From NCBI GenBank assembly GCA_035760705.1, contig DASTSL010000113.1, forward strand, positions 1-26,332: a stretch of DNA of 26,332 nt, read 5' to 3'. The translations under genes were made by a program, and so were the position numbers. Source of the stretch: Allomeiothermus sp035760705. Its GTDB lineage: Bacteria > Deinococcota > Deinococci > Deinococcales > Thermaceae. Numbering within the stretch: position 1 is the stretch's first letter; every line of letters begins with the position of its first letter. This document shows, piece by piece, positions 1 through 8,185 of the stretch. The notes under the pieces are model-generated. The model did no database searches. It was not told where the DNA came from and saw only the letters and a list, made by a program, of their open reading frames with translations.

Positions 1-1041
1 GCTTTTGAGCGAGACCTGATCGGTCTGGAGCTGCACCGCCGAGATGGTGCCCGCTTTCAGGGCCACCTGATCCTGATCCACCACCTTCTGCGCGTTGGCG
101 ACGTTGGCTTGGGCCAGGGCGATGCCCTTGAAGGCGTTCGTTGCAGTCTGGTAGGTGTTGGTGAGGCTGGTCTGGGCGTTCTGGCGGGCGGTTTGCAGGG
201 TGCGCTGGTTGTTCTCCAGCGAGGTCTTGGCCGATTGCAGGTTCACCGCCGGGGTGTAGTCGTTGTCGGCCAGCTTGACGTTGAGCTGGGCCAACTCCAC
301 CGCCTGCTGGGCCTGGAGGACGCTCGGCAAGCGGCCAAAGAGGTCTTTGGAGAGCGTCGAGAGATCGGCTGGCAGGGCCGGGGCGGGGGGCGGGGCACTG
401 ACCGTGACGTTCCCCAGGTCGCTCACCCCCAGCAGCGTGGCCAGTTGCGCGGCCAGCACCGGGAGCTGGGCCTGGGCGTTGGTGAGGGACTGCCTCGAGC
501 TATCCAGGGTGGTCTGGGCGCGGGCGACATCCAGGGTGGTGGCGTTCCCGGCAGCCTGCCGGGCCTTGGCGACGCTCAGGTTGCGCTCGTTCAGCGCCAC
601 CTGGGCCTGCAGCAACTCCACGTTCTGCCGCGCTTCGTAAAGCCCCAGATAGGCATCCACCACGTCCTTCATCACCTGGAGGCGGGTGGCCTCGAGGTTC
701 ACCCGGGCCAAGTCCGCGCTCTGCTGGGCCTGGGTCAGCGCCGAGATCAGCGTGCTGGGGTCGGCCTTGAGCGCTTGGAGTTGCAAGGTGGCGTTTTGCA
801 GGGTGGCCTGGGCGCTTCGCAGCGAAGGACCGTTGGCGTAGGCCTGTTGCAAGGCTTGGACCAGGGTCAGCGAGGTTTGGTTCTGGGCGAAAACCGGGAT
901 CAGGAAGCTGGAAGCGAGAAGCAGGAGGCTGAAGGTTGTCATACGGCGTACGGCATCCGTCGAACGCCTTGGGCCAAGGATTTTTATTGTGGACATATAG
1001 CGTACGACGTAGAGCGAGAAATTGAACCGAAGACGCATCAT
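1..1041 (-). CDS. TolC-family outer membrane efflux protein, partial (C-terminus beyond left edge)
   Basis: An open frame reads on the minus strand from 1041 to the window edge and has no stop. It encodes a TolC-like outer-membrane channel rich in Ala, Gln, Asn and Leu, with long heptad-like helices and the repeated coiled-coil pattern of the OEP family; the frame ends in the window at a conserved-looking LKAGTISAVQLQTDQVSL stretch. Two starts compete. ATG at 1041 overlaps the stop of the upstream tolC-like gene and has an AGGAAGGA Shine-Dalgarno site just before it. ATG at 942 begins directly at a signal peptide (MTTFSLLLLASSF, ending VFAQ). Use of 1041 would place about 33 residues of repeat-derived sequence before the hydrophobic core (see findings). 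The tandem arrangement suggests an efflux operon that continues to the left, where a membrane-fusion protein or pump could lie. Substrate unknown. Confidence 0.85.
   Translation of the reverse strand, partial: MMRLRFNFSLYVVRYMSTIKILGPRRSTDAVRRMTTFSLLLLASSFLIPVFAQNQTSLTLVQALQQAYANGPSLRSAQATLQNATLQLQALKADPSTLISALTQAQQSADLARVNLEATRLQVMKDVVDAYLGLYEARQNVELLQAQVALNERNLSVAKARQAAGNATTLDVARAQTTLDSSRQSLTNAQAQLPVLAAQLATLLGVSDLGNVTVSAPPPAPALPADLSTLSKDLFGRLPSVLQAQQAVELAQLNVKLADNDYTPAVNLQSAKTSLENNQRTLQTARQNAQTSLTNTYQTATNAFKGIALAQANVANAQKVVDQDQVALKAGTISAVQLQTDQVSLKS
938..1011. repeat. TACG-rich palindromic element inside the 5' end of the second tolC gene
   Basis: The segment begins with CATACGGCGTACGG and ends with TAGCGTACGACGTA, so its ends form an imperfect inverted repeat. 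The centre holds the palindrome CCTTGGGCCAAGG. The last 14 nt (998-1011) are the exact reverse complement of 11758-11771 in another intergenic gap, so this is a dispersed element and not ordinary coding sequence. It lies between the Shine-Dalgarno-supported start at 1041 and the hydrophobic core of the signal peptide and leaves the frame open. Confidence 0.55.
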
Positions 1042-2366
1042 GAGCTTCCTTCCTGGGTGAGGTCGGTTCCGAGGGCGTTTTGCAAGGCCAGGGCGGCGAG
1101 CTGGGCCTGGACGGTGGCGCTCTCGAGGTTGCGACTCGCTTGCTGCTGGTTGACCTGAGCCGATTGTACGTCGAGGGCGGTCCCGGTTCCCGCCTCGAGC
1201 CGGGCTTGGGCGGTGCGCAGGGTTTGGTTGGCCGCCTCCAGTGCGGTTTTGGCCGCGGCTACGCTGGCCTTGGCGGTTTGCAGGGCTTGGTACTTCTGCC
1301 GCACGTCGAGTTCGGCGGCCCGCCGGGCGGCGTCGAGGGCCTGTTGCGCTGCGTTCAGAGCGGTCTGGGCTGAGTTGATCTTGGCCTCGCTCACCGGGTC
1401 GAAGACCGGAAAGCTCGCCGAGAGGTTCAGGCTCCAACTGGGGGTTTGGCTGCTGGCACTCGTCACCAGCGGCAGCGAGCCGCTGAGCGAGGCGTTGCCG
1501 CTCTTGAAGTTGAGCCCCGCCGAGACCGAAGCCGCGCTGCTCGAGCCCCCGCCGTAGGCCACGCTGAGCGAGGAATCGGGGATCAGGCGGTCGCGCTGGG
1601 CGCTGGCCAGGCTGTCCTGGGCGTCCTGGAGCTGCGACTGGGCCTTGAGGACGTCGGAGCGGTAGGCGTAGGCCTGCTGCACCAGGGCCTCGAGGGTCCC
1701 ACTTGGAAGCTCCGGCTCGCTGGGGGCAGTAGTGGCCTGCCCCAGGTTCTGCGGGTTTACCCCTAAGGTGCCCGCCAGAGTGATCCGGGCGATCGCCAGG
1801 GCCCCTGTGGCGCTTACCAGATTGGAGCGGGCGGTGTCGAGGTTTTGCTGCGCCTCGAGCACGTCGCTCAGAGTGGCGCTCCCGGCTTGGTTGCGGGCTT
1901 GGGTAACCTGTAGTTGACGTTCGCGCAAGGCCAGGGTAGCTTGGGCGATCGCCAGATCGTTGGCGGCTTGGCGCAGGTTGAAATACTGGGTGGTCAGGTT
2001 GATATAGAGGGTGTTGCGGGCGTCGCGTCGGGTCAGGGCGGCCCGTTCCAGGGCCCGCTGGGCGCTACGGATGGCGTCTTGGGTGGGCGACCAGGGCAGC
2101 ACCCCCACGGAAGCCGTGCTCGAGAGGGTGAGGGTACTGTTTTGGCTCAGGGTGGAGCTTCCCCCCGTGGTGAGCTTGAAGCCGCTGGCAGCCTGAGCGG
2201 CCTCGAGGCTGCGCACCGCACTCTCGTAGGCCAAGTCGGCGCTCCGCCAGTCGGGGCTATTCGGCAGGGCCCGCAGGGCATCGTTCAGGTTGAGTGGGGC
2301 ATTCTGCGCCAGGACCGGTGGAGCCAAGGCCAGCAGGATGCTGAGGACGGATACCATGGGTCTCAA
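1038..2366 (-). CDS. TolC-family outer membrane efflux protein
   Basis: This is a full-length TolC/OEP-type protein of about 442 residues. It should form the outer-membrane channel of a tripartite efflux or type I secretion system. The N-terminus is a signal peptide (VSVLSILLALAPPVLAQ). Two similar halves follow, each with long Ala/Gln/Leu-rich helices and short Ser/Thr-rich beta segments, as expected of the internally duplicated family. I chose TTG at 2366 because GGAGGT sits 6 nt before it; ATG at 2357 is the nearest alternative and gives the same signal peptide, while ATG at 2390 lies upstream of the ribosome-binding site. Its TGA overlaps the ATG of the next tolC-like gene (ATGA), so the two are translationally coupled. 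Two channel genes in a row is unusual; they may be alternative outer channels or may pair within one complex. Family call is secure, substrate is not. Confidence 0.9.
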   Translation of the reverse strand: MRPMVSVLSILLALAPPVLAQNAPLNLNDALRALPNSPDWRSADLAYESAVRSLEAAQAASGFKLTTGGSSTLSQNSTLTLSSTASVGVLPWSPTQDAIRSAQRALERAALTRRDARNTLYINLTTQYFNLRQAANDLAIAQATLALRERQLQVTQARNQAGSATLSDVLEAQQNLDTARSNLVSATGALAIARITLAGTLGVNPQNLGQATTAPSEPELPSGTLEALVQQAYAYRSDVLKAQSQLQDAQDSLASAQRDRLIPDSSLSVAYGGGSSSAASVSAGLNFKSGNASLSGSLPLVTSASSQTPSWSLNLSASFPVFDPVSEAKINSAQTALNAAQQALDAARRAAELDVRQKYQALQTAKASVAAAKTALEAANQTLRTAQARLEAGTGTALDVQSAQVNQQQASRNLESATVQAQLAALALQNALGTDLTQEGSS

Positions 2367-2767
2367 ATCGTCACCTCCGACAATGCTCAATCTGCTAGGA
2401 CCGTGTGTAGCCGTCTGGTATGGAATGTGTAGGTTTTATGAAGGGCGGCTTTATCCCAACTGAAGCCAAGTGGCTCCGCTAAAGCGAGAGGGCGAAAAAG
2501 TAGTAGGCTTCGATGACCTACGAAACTCTGTGGGGAGTGCCCTGCTTTTTTCAGCGGGAGAATATGTGAAGGTAAGTTGAAGATGGGGGGAGTGCTTATG
2601 CGTCCGCCTCGAGCTGGACGAAAGAAACTCGATTCTGGCCAGGGGGTGACCTAAACACGGCCTACATCTACCCTCCACCACCCCTACACCACCTGGTTTC
2701 ATGCTCTGTTCTCAGGAACGGGGAAGCCCACCAGACCTCAACGCCCCGTCCCAAAAGGAGAAAGACC
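2367..2767. other. Intergenic region between the tolC pair and the exported protein gene
   Basis: About 400 bp lie between divergent genes. Only very short open frames are present (14 to 21 codons), and none has a convincing start signal. The right end holds the AAGGAG ribosome-binding site of the next gene. The region must hold the promoters of both flanking transcripts, but I could not pick a convincing -35/-10 pair by eye. Confidence 0.5.
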
Positions 2768-3226
2768 GTGAAACGTTCGATTCTTTTGGCTTCACTGGCA
2801 GCGATTTTGACCCTCGGCTTGGCGGGTGCACAGGGGCTGGTGGCCCCGGTGGGCTCGGTGCTCACCTCCCCGATCCAGCTCAGCGAGGGCGAGGACGGTT
2901 TCACCGCCAAGGCCGGTCAGGTCACCTACGTCGAGATGCTGCAGAGCAAGCTCGATGTTACCCCCGACGAGGGCCAAAGCACCGTCACCAGCGACGCAAG
3001 CGACCGCTTCGCCATCGCTGACCAGAACGTGCCCCAGGGCTGGGGGGTAGCGATCGCTCACGCCCAGGTGACCGAGGATGCGGACGGGAACGCCGTCGCC
3101 TCCAACATTTACGCGGTCACGGTTCCCGCCGGTACGCCCGCCGGGACCTACACCCTCGAGGTCTCGGTGCGCAATATTGAGACCAACACCGTGGACACTT
3201 TCCCGCTCGAGGTGACGGTGCAGTGA
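2768..3226 (+). CDS. Small exported protein of unknown function, beta-rich
   Basis: The product is 152 residues and starts with a clear Sec signal peptide (MKRSILLASLAAILTLGLAGAQ). The mature part is acidic and rich in Val, Thr and Gly. Alternating hydrophobic stretches such as IYAVTVPAGTPAGTYTLEVSV look like an immunoglobulin-like or bacterial cell-surface beta-sandwich. The start is GTG at 2768, fixed by AAGGAG 7-8 nt upstream. There are no cysteines or metal-binding clusters in the mature protein. It is transcribed alone and followed at once by a strong terminator. I do not recognise a named family; an envelope or extracytoplasmic role is inferred only from the signal peptide. Confidence 0.75.
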   Translation: MKRSILLASLAAILTLGLAGAQGLVAPVGSVLTSPIQLSEGEDGFTAKAGQVTYVEMLQSKLDVTPDEGQSTVTSDASDRFAIADQNVPQGWGVAIAHAQVTEDADGNAVASNIYAVTVPAGTPAGTYTLEVSVRNIETNTVDTFPLEVTVQ

Positions 3227-3232
3227 GAAACT

Positions 3233-3302
3233 AACGGCTAACCACCAACGGCTAACCACCAACGGCTAACCACCCGAGGTTGCGGTTAGCCGTTGGCTTT
3301 TC
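3233..3302 (+). terminator. Rho-independent terminator with triplicated left arm
   Basis: Three tandem 14-nt copies of AACGGCTAACCACC (3233-3246, 3247-3260, 3261-3274) are followed by GGTTAGCCGTTGG at 3284-3296 and then CTTTTCT. The third copy pairs with the right arm over 13 bp without mismatch (3259-3271 with 3284-3296). The second copy can pair equally well and the first at 12 of 13 positions. It lies 6 nt after the stop of the exported protein gene. Confidence 0.85.
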
Positions 3303-3373
3303 TACACGAAATCTTCACACAACCGACCCACCCCCTTCATTCGTCCGTCGCACAGTGTTCTCATGGGTAGCTC

Positions 3374-3379
3374 TACAAT
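3374..3379 (+). promoter_or_regulatory. Putative -10 box of a leaderless response-regulator transcript
   Basis: TACAAT is followed by 7 nt and then GTG at 3387, the start that gives a response regulator of normal length. No Shine-Dalgarno site precedes any candidate start. No good -35 hexamer is visible 16-18 bp upstream. Confidence 0.45.
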
Positions 3380-3386
3380 GAACCTC

Positions 3387-4061
<675 letters not shown>

Positions 4062-4087
4062 GCCGCCGGGAAGCTGGATTAGCAGCT

Positions 4088-5374
4088 ATGAAGTGGTTCA
4101 ACCGCATCGAAGTCCGGCTGATCGGCCTGATCGTGCTGGTGGTGGCGGCGACCAACCTCATCACCTTGGGGATCAGCGTCTACTCGACCCAGCGCAACAT
4201 CCGCGAACTTCCCCGGGACGTGCGCGACGTGTTGCAGGCCCAAGAGCGCAGCGAGGGGGCGGCGTTGCCCTGGCCGGTCTCCAAGCGGATCAACGGGCTG
4301 TTGAGTTCGGGCCAGGAGGTGGTGGTTCGCCTCGAGACCACGGCGGACGGCTCGCAGGAGCGGGTCTTTTGGCTGCGCTCGCTGGGCGGCGACCCTCAGC
4401 CGATCCGGGTCTCCCTGACGCCCCCGCCCCCCCGGCCCGACTTCCGTACCCGGTTGCAGCAGAGCCTGCTGATCGCCACGCTGGCCTCGAGCGTGCTGGG
4501 GGTCTTGCTGGCCCTAATCTTCTCACGTCGCCTGGCCCGGCCCATCGAGGCGGTCTCGGGGGCGGCTACCCGGTTGGCGAGCGGCGACCTCTCGGCCCGC
4601 ATCCCGGCTCCTAAAGGCAACGACGAGACCGCGCTGCTGGCCCGTAACTTCAACCGCATGGCCGAGGCATTGGAGAAACTCGAGACCGAGCGCAAAGCCC
4701 TCATCGCGGACATCGCCCACGAGCTGCGCACCCCCCTCACCATCATGCAAGGCCGCCTCGAGGCCATCCAGGACGGGGTAGCCTCACTGGAGATGCGCGA
4801 GATTGACCGCTTGCACAACCAAACCCGACTCCTCTCCCGGCTGGTGGAGGATCTGCGCACCCTCTCGCTGGCCGACGCCGGGAGGCTCACCCTCGAGCGC
4901 CGCCCGCTCGACCTGCGCGGGGTGATTCACAACGCCGTGGCCGGTTTCCAAGACCAGGCCCAGATCAAGGGGATCAAGCTCCAGACCCGGCTCCCACCCC
5001 TGCCGCTGGAGGTCGAGGCCGATCCTGATAGGCTTACCCAGATTGTCAGCAACCTCCTGCACAACGCCCTGGCCCACACCCCGACCGGCGGGACCATCAC
5101 CATCGAGGTGGAGGCCAAAGGCAAGGAGGTGGCCGTGCAGGTCGCCGACACCGGCCCCGGCATCCCCGAGGAAGCCTTGCCCAAGGTCTTCGACCGCTTT
5201 TTCCGGGCCGAAGCTTCGCGCTCGCGCCAGACCGGCGGCAGCGGGTTGGGCCTCTCGATCGTCAAGGCCCTGGTGGAACTCCACGGGGGGCAGGTCGAGG
5301 CCAGGAACCGGAGTTCGGGCGGGGCCGAGTTCCGCTTTCTGCTTCCGCAAAGGCTGGGCTCGAGAGGAGGCTGA
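4088..5374 (+). CDS. Membrane sensor histidine kinase
   Basis: The protein has 428 residues. A first membrane helix (about 9-32) precedes an extracytoplasmic segment of about 90 residues, then a second membrane helix (SLLIATLASSVLGVLLALIF), a HAMP linker (about 147-199), the dimerisation/phospho-acceptor helix with H211 in DIAHELRTPL, and the ATP-binding domain. The ATP-binding domain shows the N box (SNLLHNALAHTP), the G1 box DTGPGIP and the G2 box GGSGLGLSI. All catalytic landmarks are present. ATG at 4088 is the natural start of the first helix; GTG at 4058 would overlap the regulator stop as GTGA and is the alternative. It forms a pair with the response regulator immediately upstream. The sensed signal is unknown; the sensor segment is short, with no recognised domain. 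Confidence 0.93.
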   Translation: MKWFNRIEVRLIGLIVLVVAATNLITLGISVYSTQRNIRELPRDVRDVLQAQERSEGAALPWPVSKRINGLLSSGQEVVVRLETTADGSQERVFWLRSLGGDPQPIRVSLTPPPPRPDFRTRLQQSLLIATLASSVLGVLLALIFSRRLARPIEAVSGAATRLASGDLSARIPAPKGNDETALLARNFNRMAEALEKLETERKALIADIAHELRTPLTIMQGRLEAIQDGVASLEMREIDRLHNQTRLLSRLVEDLRTLSLADAGRLTLERRPLDLRGVIHNAVAGFQDQAQIKGIKLQTRLPPLPLEVEADPDRLTQIVSNLLHNALAHTPTGGTITIEVEAKGKEVAVQVADTGPGIPEEALPKVFDRFFRAEASRSRQTGGSGLGLSIVKALVELHGGQVEARNRSSGGAEFRFLLPQRLGSRGG

Positions 5375-5637
5375 ACGCCGAACGCGATAGCCGTTTTTGC
5401 AGAAATCAAACCGTAGCGGCGAACCTGGTGTTCCTAGCTTCGTGTAACTCCCCTTGAAGACCCCGAGGCCAATAACCTTCTTCAAACCTACATAATCCAT
5501 TTACGCTTCATCAATTGAAGCGCCCTATGGTTCTCCCGTGGACGCAGGTCCGCACGATGAGCCGGTAGCGAGCGGTGCAAACTAAGGCAATTTGGCCCTC
5601 TCAACCCGCGGCAAAAGCCGCAACCCAGGAGACTCCC
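5375..5637. other. Intergenic leader upstream of the HhH protein gene
   Basis: About 260 bp contain no gene I can support. Small inverted repeats are visible, including GCTTCA/TGAAGC near 5506-5522 and GGAC/GTCC near 5540-5552. The last 12 nt carry the AGGAG ribosome-binding site of the next gene. It may be a long structured 5' leader, but I could not match it to a known riboswitch class. Confidence 0.4.
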
Positions 5638-6129
5638 ATGCAGACTCGAATCGCCAAGACCCCGCTCTATATCGCCCTGACGGCTCTCACCCTGAGCCTG
5701 GGGGTTTTGGTAGCCCCGCCGACCGCTTTGGCCCAAGCCAACCAGACCGCCCAGGCGGTGGCGTTCCCCATCAACCTCAACACCGCCAGCGATGCTGAAA
5801 TCCTCAGCGTTCCCGGCGTGGGAAGCCGCATGCTGCGCGAGTTCAAGGAGTACCGCCCCTACGTCAATATCGAACAATTCGAGCGCGAGCTGGGCAAGTA
5901 CGTGGATCAGGCCCAGGTCCAGCAGTGGGAGCAGTACGTGTTCGTGCCCACCAACCCCAACACCGCGACCGCTTACCAGCTCATGGCGCTCAAAGGGGTG
6001 GACAAGGCCATGGCCGATTACATCATCGCGGGCCGCTCCTACAAGGATTGGGCCACCCTCAAAGCCGCCCTTCTCAAGAAGTACGAGGCCAAGACGGTGG
6101 ACGCCCTCCAGCGGTACTGGATCTTCTAA
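5638..6129 (+). CDS. Exported protein with two helix-hairpin-helix units, ComEA-like
   Basis: The product has 163 residues. A signal peptide or N-terminal anchor (about 1-33, ending PTALAQ) is followed by two related helix-hairpin-helix units: INLNTASDAEILSVPGVGSRM (starting at residue 45) and the matching PNTATAYQLMALKGVDKAMA (starting at 107). The first has the classic INLNTA...LPGVG-like pattern of ComEA-type DNA-binding proteins; in the second the hairpin is LKGVDK. ATG at 5638 is set by AGGAG 6 nt upstream. An exported location with DNA-binding-type motifs suggests a role in handling extracellular or periplasmic DNA, but HhH folds also serve in protein contacts, so this is inference. The dioxygenase gene starts about 30 bp downstream and may be co-transcribed. 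Confidence 0.8.
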   Translation: MQTRIAKTPLYIALTALTLSLGVLVAPPTALAQANQTAQAVAFPINLNTASDAEILSVPGVGSRMLREFKEYRPYVNIEQFERELGKYVDQAQVQQWEQYVFVPTNPNTATAYQLMALKGVDKAMADYIIAGRSYKDWATLKAALLKKYEAKTVDALQRYWIF

Positions 6130-6160
6130 AAAACCATCCTGAGGGTGTGAGGAGATGGCT

Positions 6161-6910
6161 ATGGATAACGACGACAAACCGGTGGGTAAGGTGTTGAGCC
6201 GCCGCCAGGCCCTTCGCCTTTTGGGGGTGGCTGGGGGTGCGGCAGGGGCCGGGCTGCTGGGGGAGCGGGTAATCGCGCAGAACAACCCGAATAGCCCCAC
6301 CGCCCTGCCTTCTTGCGTGGTGCGTCCCGCCCTGACCGAAGGCCCGTACTTCGTGGACGAGCGGCTGAACCGCAGTGATATCCGCACAGACAGCAAAACC
6401 GGGACGATCAAGGCCGGTTTGCCCTTGACCCTCACTTTTTTGGTCTCGACGGTAGGGGTGGGCAAGTGCGAGCCACGCAGCGGGGTGATGGTGGACGTTT
6501 GGCACTGCGACGCCCAGGGCGCTTACTCTGATGTGAGCGACCGCAGCTTCAATACCCAGGGCCAGGACTTCCTGCGCGGCTACCAGATCACCGATGCCTC
6601 CGGGAAGGCCACCTTCAGCACCATCTATCCGGGCTGGTATCCGGGCCGGGCCGTGCACATCCACTTCAAGCTCCGCACCGTGCAAGGCGGCAGCTTCACC
6701 GGGGAGTTCACCTCCCAACTGTTCTTCGACGAGGCCGTGACCGACGCCGTACACGCTCGAGCCCCCTACGACACCCGGGGGCGGCGCACCACCCTCAATC
6801 AAAACGACTCCATCTACCGCAACGGTGGTAACCAGATGCTCTTGAGCCTCAAAGGAAGCCCCACCACCGGATACGCCGCGACCTTCGACGTGGGGCTCAA
6901 CATCGCCTGA
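6161..6910 (+). CDS. Intradiol ring-cleavage dioxygenase, Tat-exported
   Basis: The protein has 249 residues and belongs to the non-haem Fe(III) intradiol dioxygenases, related to the protocatechuate 3,4-dioxygenase beta chain, which cleave catechol-type rings between the two hydroxyls. A Tat signal is evident at residues 13-40 (SRRQALRLLGVAGG...VIAQ). Likely iron ligands are Tyr122 (GAYSD), Tyr160 (PGWY), His166 and His168 (VHIHFK); the family strand VDVWHCDAQG precedes Tyr122. ATG at 6161 is preferred because GAGGAG ends 6 nt before it; ATG at 6155 touches that site. A small membrane protein gene follows after 10 bp. No aromatic-degradation pathway genes are adjacent, so the substrate is unclear; export of a folded metalloenzyme fits Tat use. 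Confidence 0.9.
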   Translation: MDNDDKPVGKVLSRRQALRLLGVAGGAAGAGLLGERVIAQNNPNSPTALPSCVVRPALTEGPYFVDERLNRSDIRTDSKTGTIKAGLPLTLTFLVSTVGVGKCEPRSGVMVDVWHCDAQGAYSDVSDRSFNTQGQDFLRGYQITDASGKATFSTIYPGWYPGRAVHIHFKLRTVQGGSFTGEFTSQLFFDEAVTDAVHARAPYDTRGRRTTLNQNDSIYRNGGNQMLLSLKGSPTTGYAATFDVGLNIA

Positions 6911-6920
6911 GGATCGCACC

Positions 6921-7397
6921 ATGACCTTAAACCCCACCCCCGAGACCCCTTCTGTGCTCCGCCGCATCCTGCTAGCGATCCTGGCCTTCGGGATCGTGGG
7001 CCTGGTGCCCGAGTTGCTCTTGCTCGAGCACCTCAAATCCCCTACCCAGCTCATCCCCTTCGCGCTTTTGCTCTTGATGGCGGCGGGGGTGGGTTTGGTC
7101 TACTTCAGGCCGAATCGAACCAATCTGCGGCTTTTCCAGGGTTTGATGATCCTGGTGGCCCTGGGAGGCCTGATGGGGGTGTGGGAACACCTCGAGGGCA
7201 ACCTCGAGTACGTCCGCGAGCTGAGCCCCACCCTGAGCGGTTTTCCTCTGCTCTGGAAAGCTTTGCATAAGGGGGCCCCGGTGCTGGCTCCGGGGGTCAT
7301 GCTCCAGATGGCCCTGCTGGGATTGGCCTTTACCTTTCGGCACCCAGCTTGGGGGGAGCGGGGAGGGGAGCGGCGGGCTCGAGCCGTGCGGGAGTAG
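6921..7397 (+). CDS. Small integral membrane protein of unknown function
   Basis: The 158-residue product has four hydrophobic segments that look like membrane helices (about 15-37, 42-60, 70-88 and 120-138). A short Glu-rich loop (GVWEHLEGNLEYVREL) lies between the third and fourth, and the tail is Arg-rich. The start ATG at 6921 is 10 bp after the dioxygenase stop, and the TGAGGAT around that stop can serve as a weak ribosome-binding site, so the genes are probably co-transcribed. I do not recognise a family. The linkage suggests, but does not show, a role with the exported dioxygenase. Confidence 0.75.
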   Translation: MTLNPTPETPSVLRRILLAILAFGIVGLVPELLLLEHLKSPTQLIPFALLLLMAAGVGLVYFRPNRTNLRLFQGLMILVALGGLMGVWEHLEGNLEYVRELSPTLSGFPLLWKALHKGAPVLAPGVMLQMALLGLAFTFRHPAWGERGGERRARAVRE

Positions 7398-7510
7398 AGG
7401 TCATACGTCGTGCGAAGGCTCGGGGCTTGTGGTGAGAGCTTTTCCTCAGGCTACGAGCCACGAGTCACTAGCCCATTTTGACCTACGACCTCCCTCTAAT
7501 CTTTCCAAGG

Positions 7511-7516
7511 TACGAT
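7511..7516 (+). promoter_or_regulatory. -10 box of a leaderless HAD hydrolase transcript
   Basis: TACGAT is followed by exactly 7 nt and then ATG at 7524, with no Shine-Dalgarno site. The same hexamer and spacing recur upstream of the acyl-CoA dehydrogenase gene (25751-25756, minus strand). No clear -35 box was found. Confidence 0.55.
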
Positions 7517-7523
7517 AACCCCC

Positions 7524-8183
7524 ATGAAACGCGCCGTACTTTTCGACGTGGGGGATACCCTGATCCTGGGTCACCCCAAGTTCTGGCTGTGGCCGTTGTT
7601 GCTCGAGCGCGGTCTGACCCCCGACACTTCCCGGCTCCGCGAGGCCATCGTGGCGGCCTACGCCGAGTACAACCGCCGACATCTGGAAGCCATCAGCCCC
7701 GAATCGGCCCTGCCCATCTGGCGCACCTTTCACCGGCGGCTTTTGGAAGGGCTAGGACTGCAAGACCACGCCGAGGAGATCAGCAGCTATCTGGCCGAGA
7801 ACTGGCAAAACCCCAAGGTCTGGCCGATCACGCCGGGGGCGGTAGAGGTGCTGACTGAACTCAAAAAGCGAGGCTACAAGCTGGGGGTGGTTTCCAACTG
7901 GGACGGGCTTTTGCCGGGGGTGCTGGAGGCCGTGGGGCTGGCCCCCTACTTCGACTACGTGGCGGCCTCGGCTCTGGAAGGGGTCGCCAAGCCTGACCCG
8001 CGCATCTTCCGGGTGGTCTTGCACAAGCTGGGGGTCGCCCCCGAAGAGACCATGCACATCGGTGACTCCCCCGACGACATGGCCGGGGCCAAGGCTGCCG
8101 GGATCACCCCGCTTTTGTTCGACCCCTACCGGCAGAACCCCGAGGCCATCCACGATTTGCGGGAGGTGCTGGAGAGGGTCTAA
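7524..8183 (+). CDS. HAD-superfamily hydrolase
   Basis: The protein has 219 residues with the four HAD motifs. Motif I is FDVGDTL with nucleophile Asp8. Motif II is the serine in VVSNWD. Motif III is the lysine in AKPDPRIF. Motif IV is GDSPDDMAGAKAAG. An inserted helical cap lies between motifs I and II (about 15-90), which makes it subfamily IA, where phosphatases and haloacid dehalogenases sit. In motif I the position two after the nucleophile is Gly, as in several HAD phosphatase subgroups, and Asp follows at +3. The start ATG lies 7 nt after a TACGAT box. It is monocistronic between two repeat-rich gaps. The substrate cannot be told from sequence; a small phosphorylated metabolite is the general expectation. 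Confidence 0.88.
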   Translation: MKRAVLFDVGDTLILGHPKFWLWPLLLERGLTPDTSRLREAIVAAYAEYNRRHLEAISPESALPIWRTFHRRLLEGLGLQDHAEEISSYLAENWQNPKVWPITPGAVEVLTELKKRGYKLGVVSNWDGLLPGVLEAVGLAPYFDYVAASALEGVAKPDPRIFRVVLHKLGVAPEETMHIGDSPDDMAGAKAAGITPLLFDPYRQNPEAIHDLREVLERV

Positions 8184-8185
8184 TG

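Noticed and set aside
5530..5620. Riboswitch-like features upstream of the HhH gene (GATGAGCC and AAACT, weakly like the fluoride class)
   Set aside because: The downstream half of the fluoride motif is missing, pairing could not be built convincingly, and the gene served is not a fluoride-related one.
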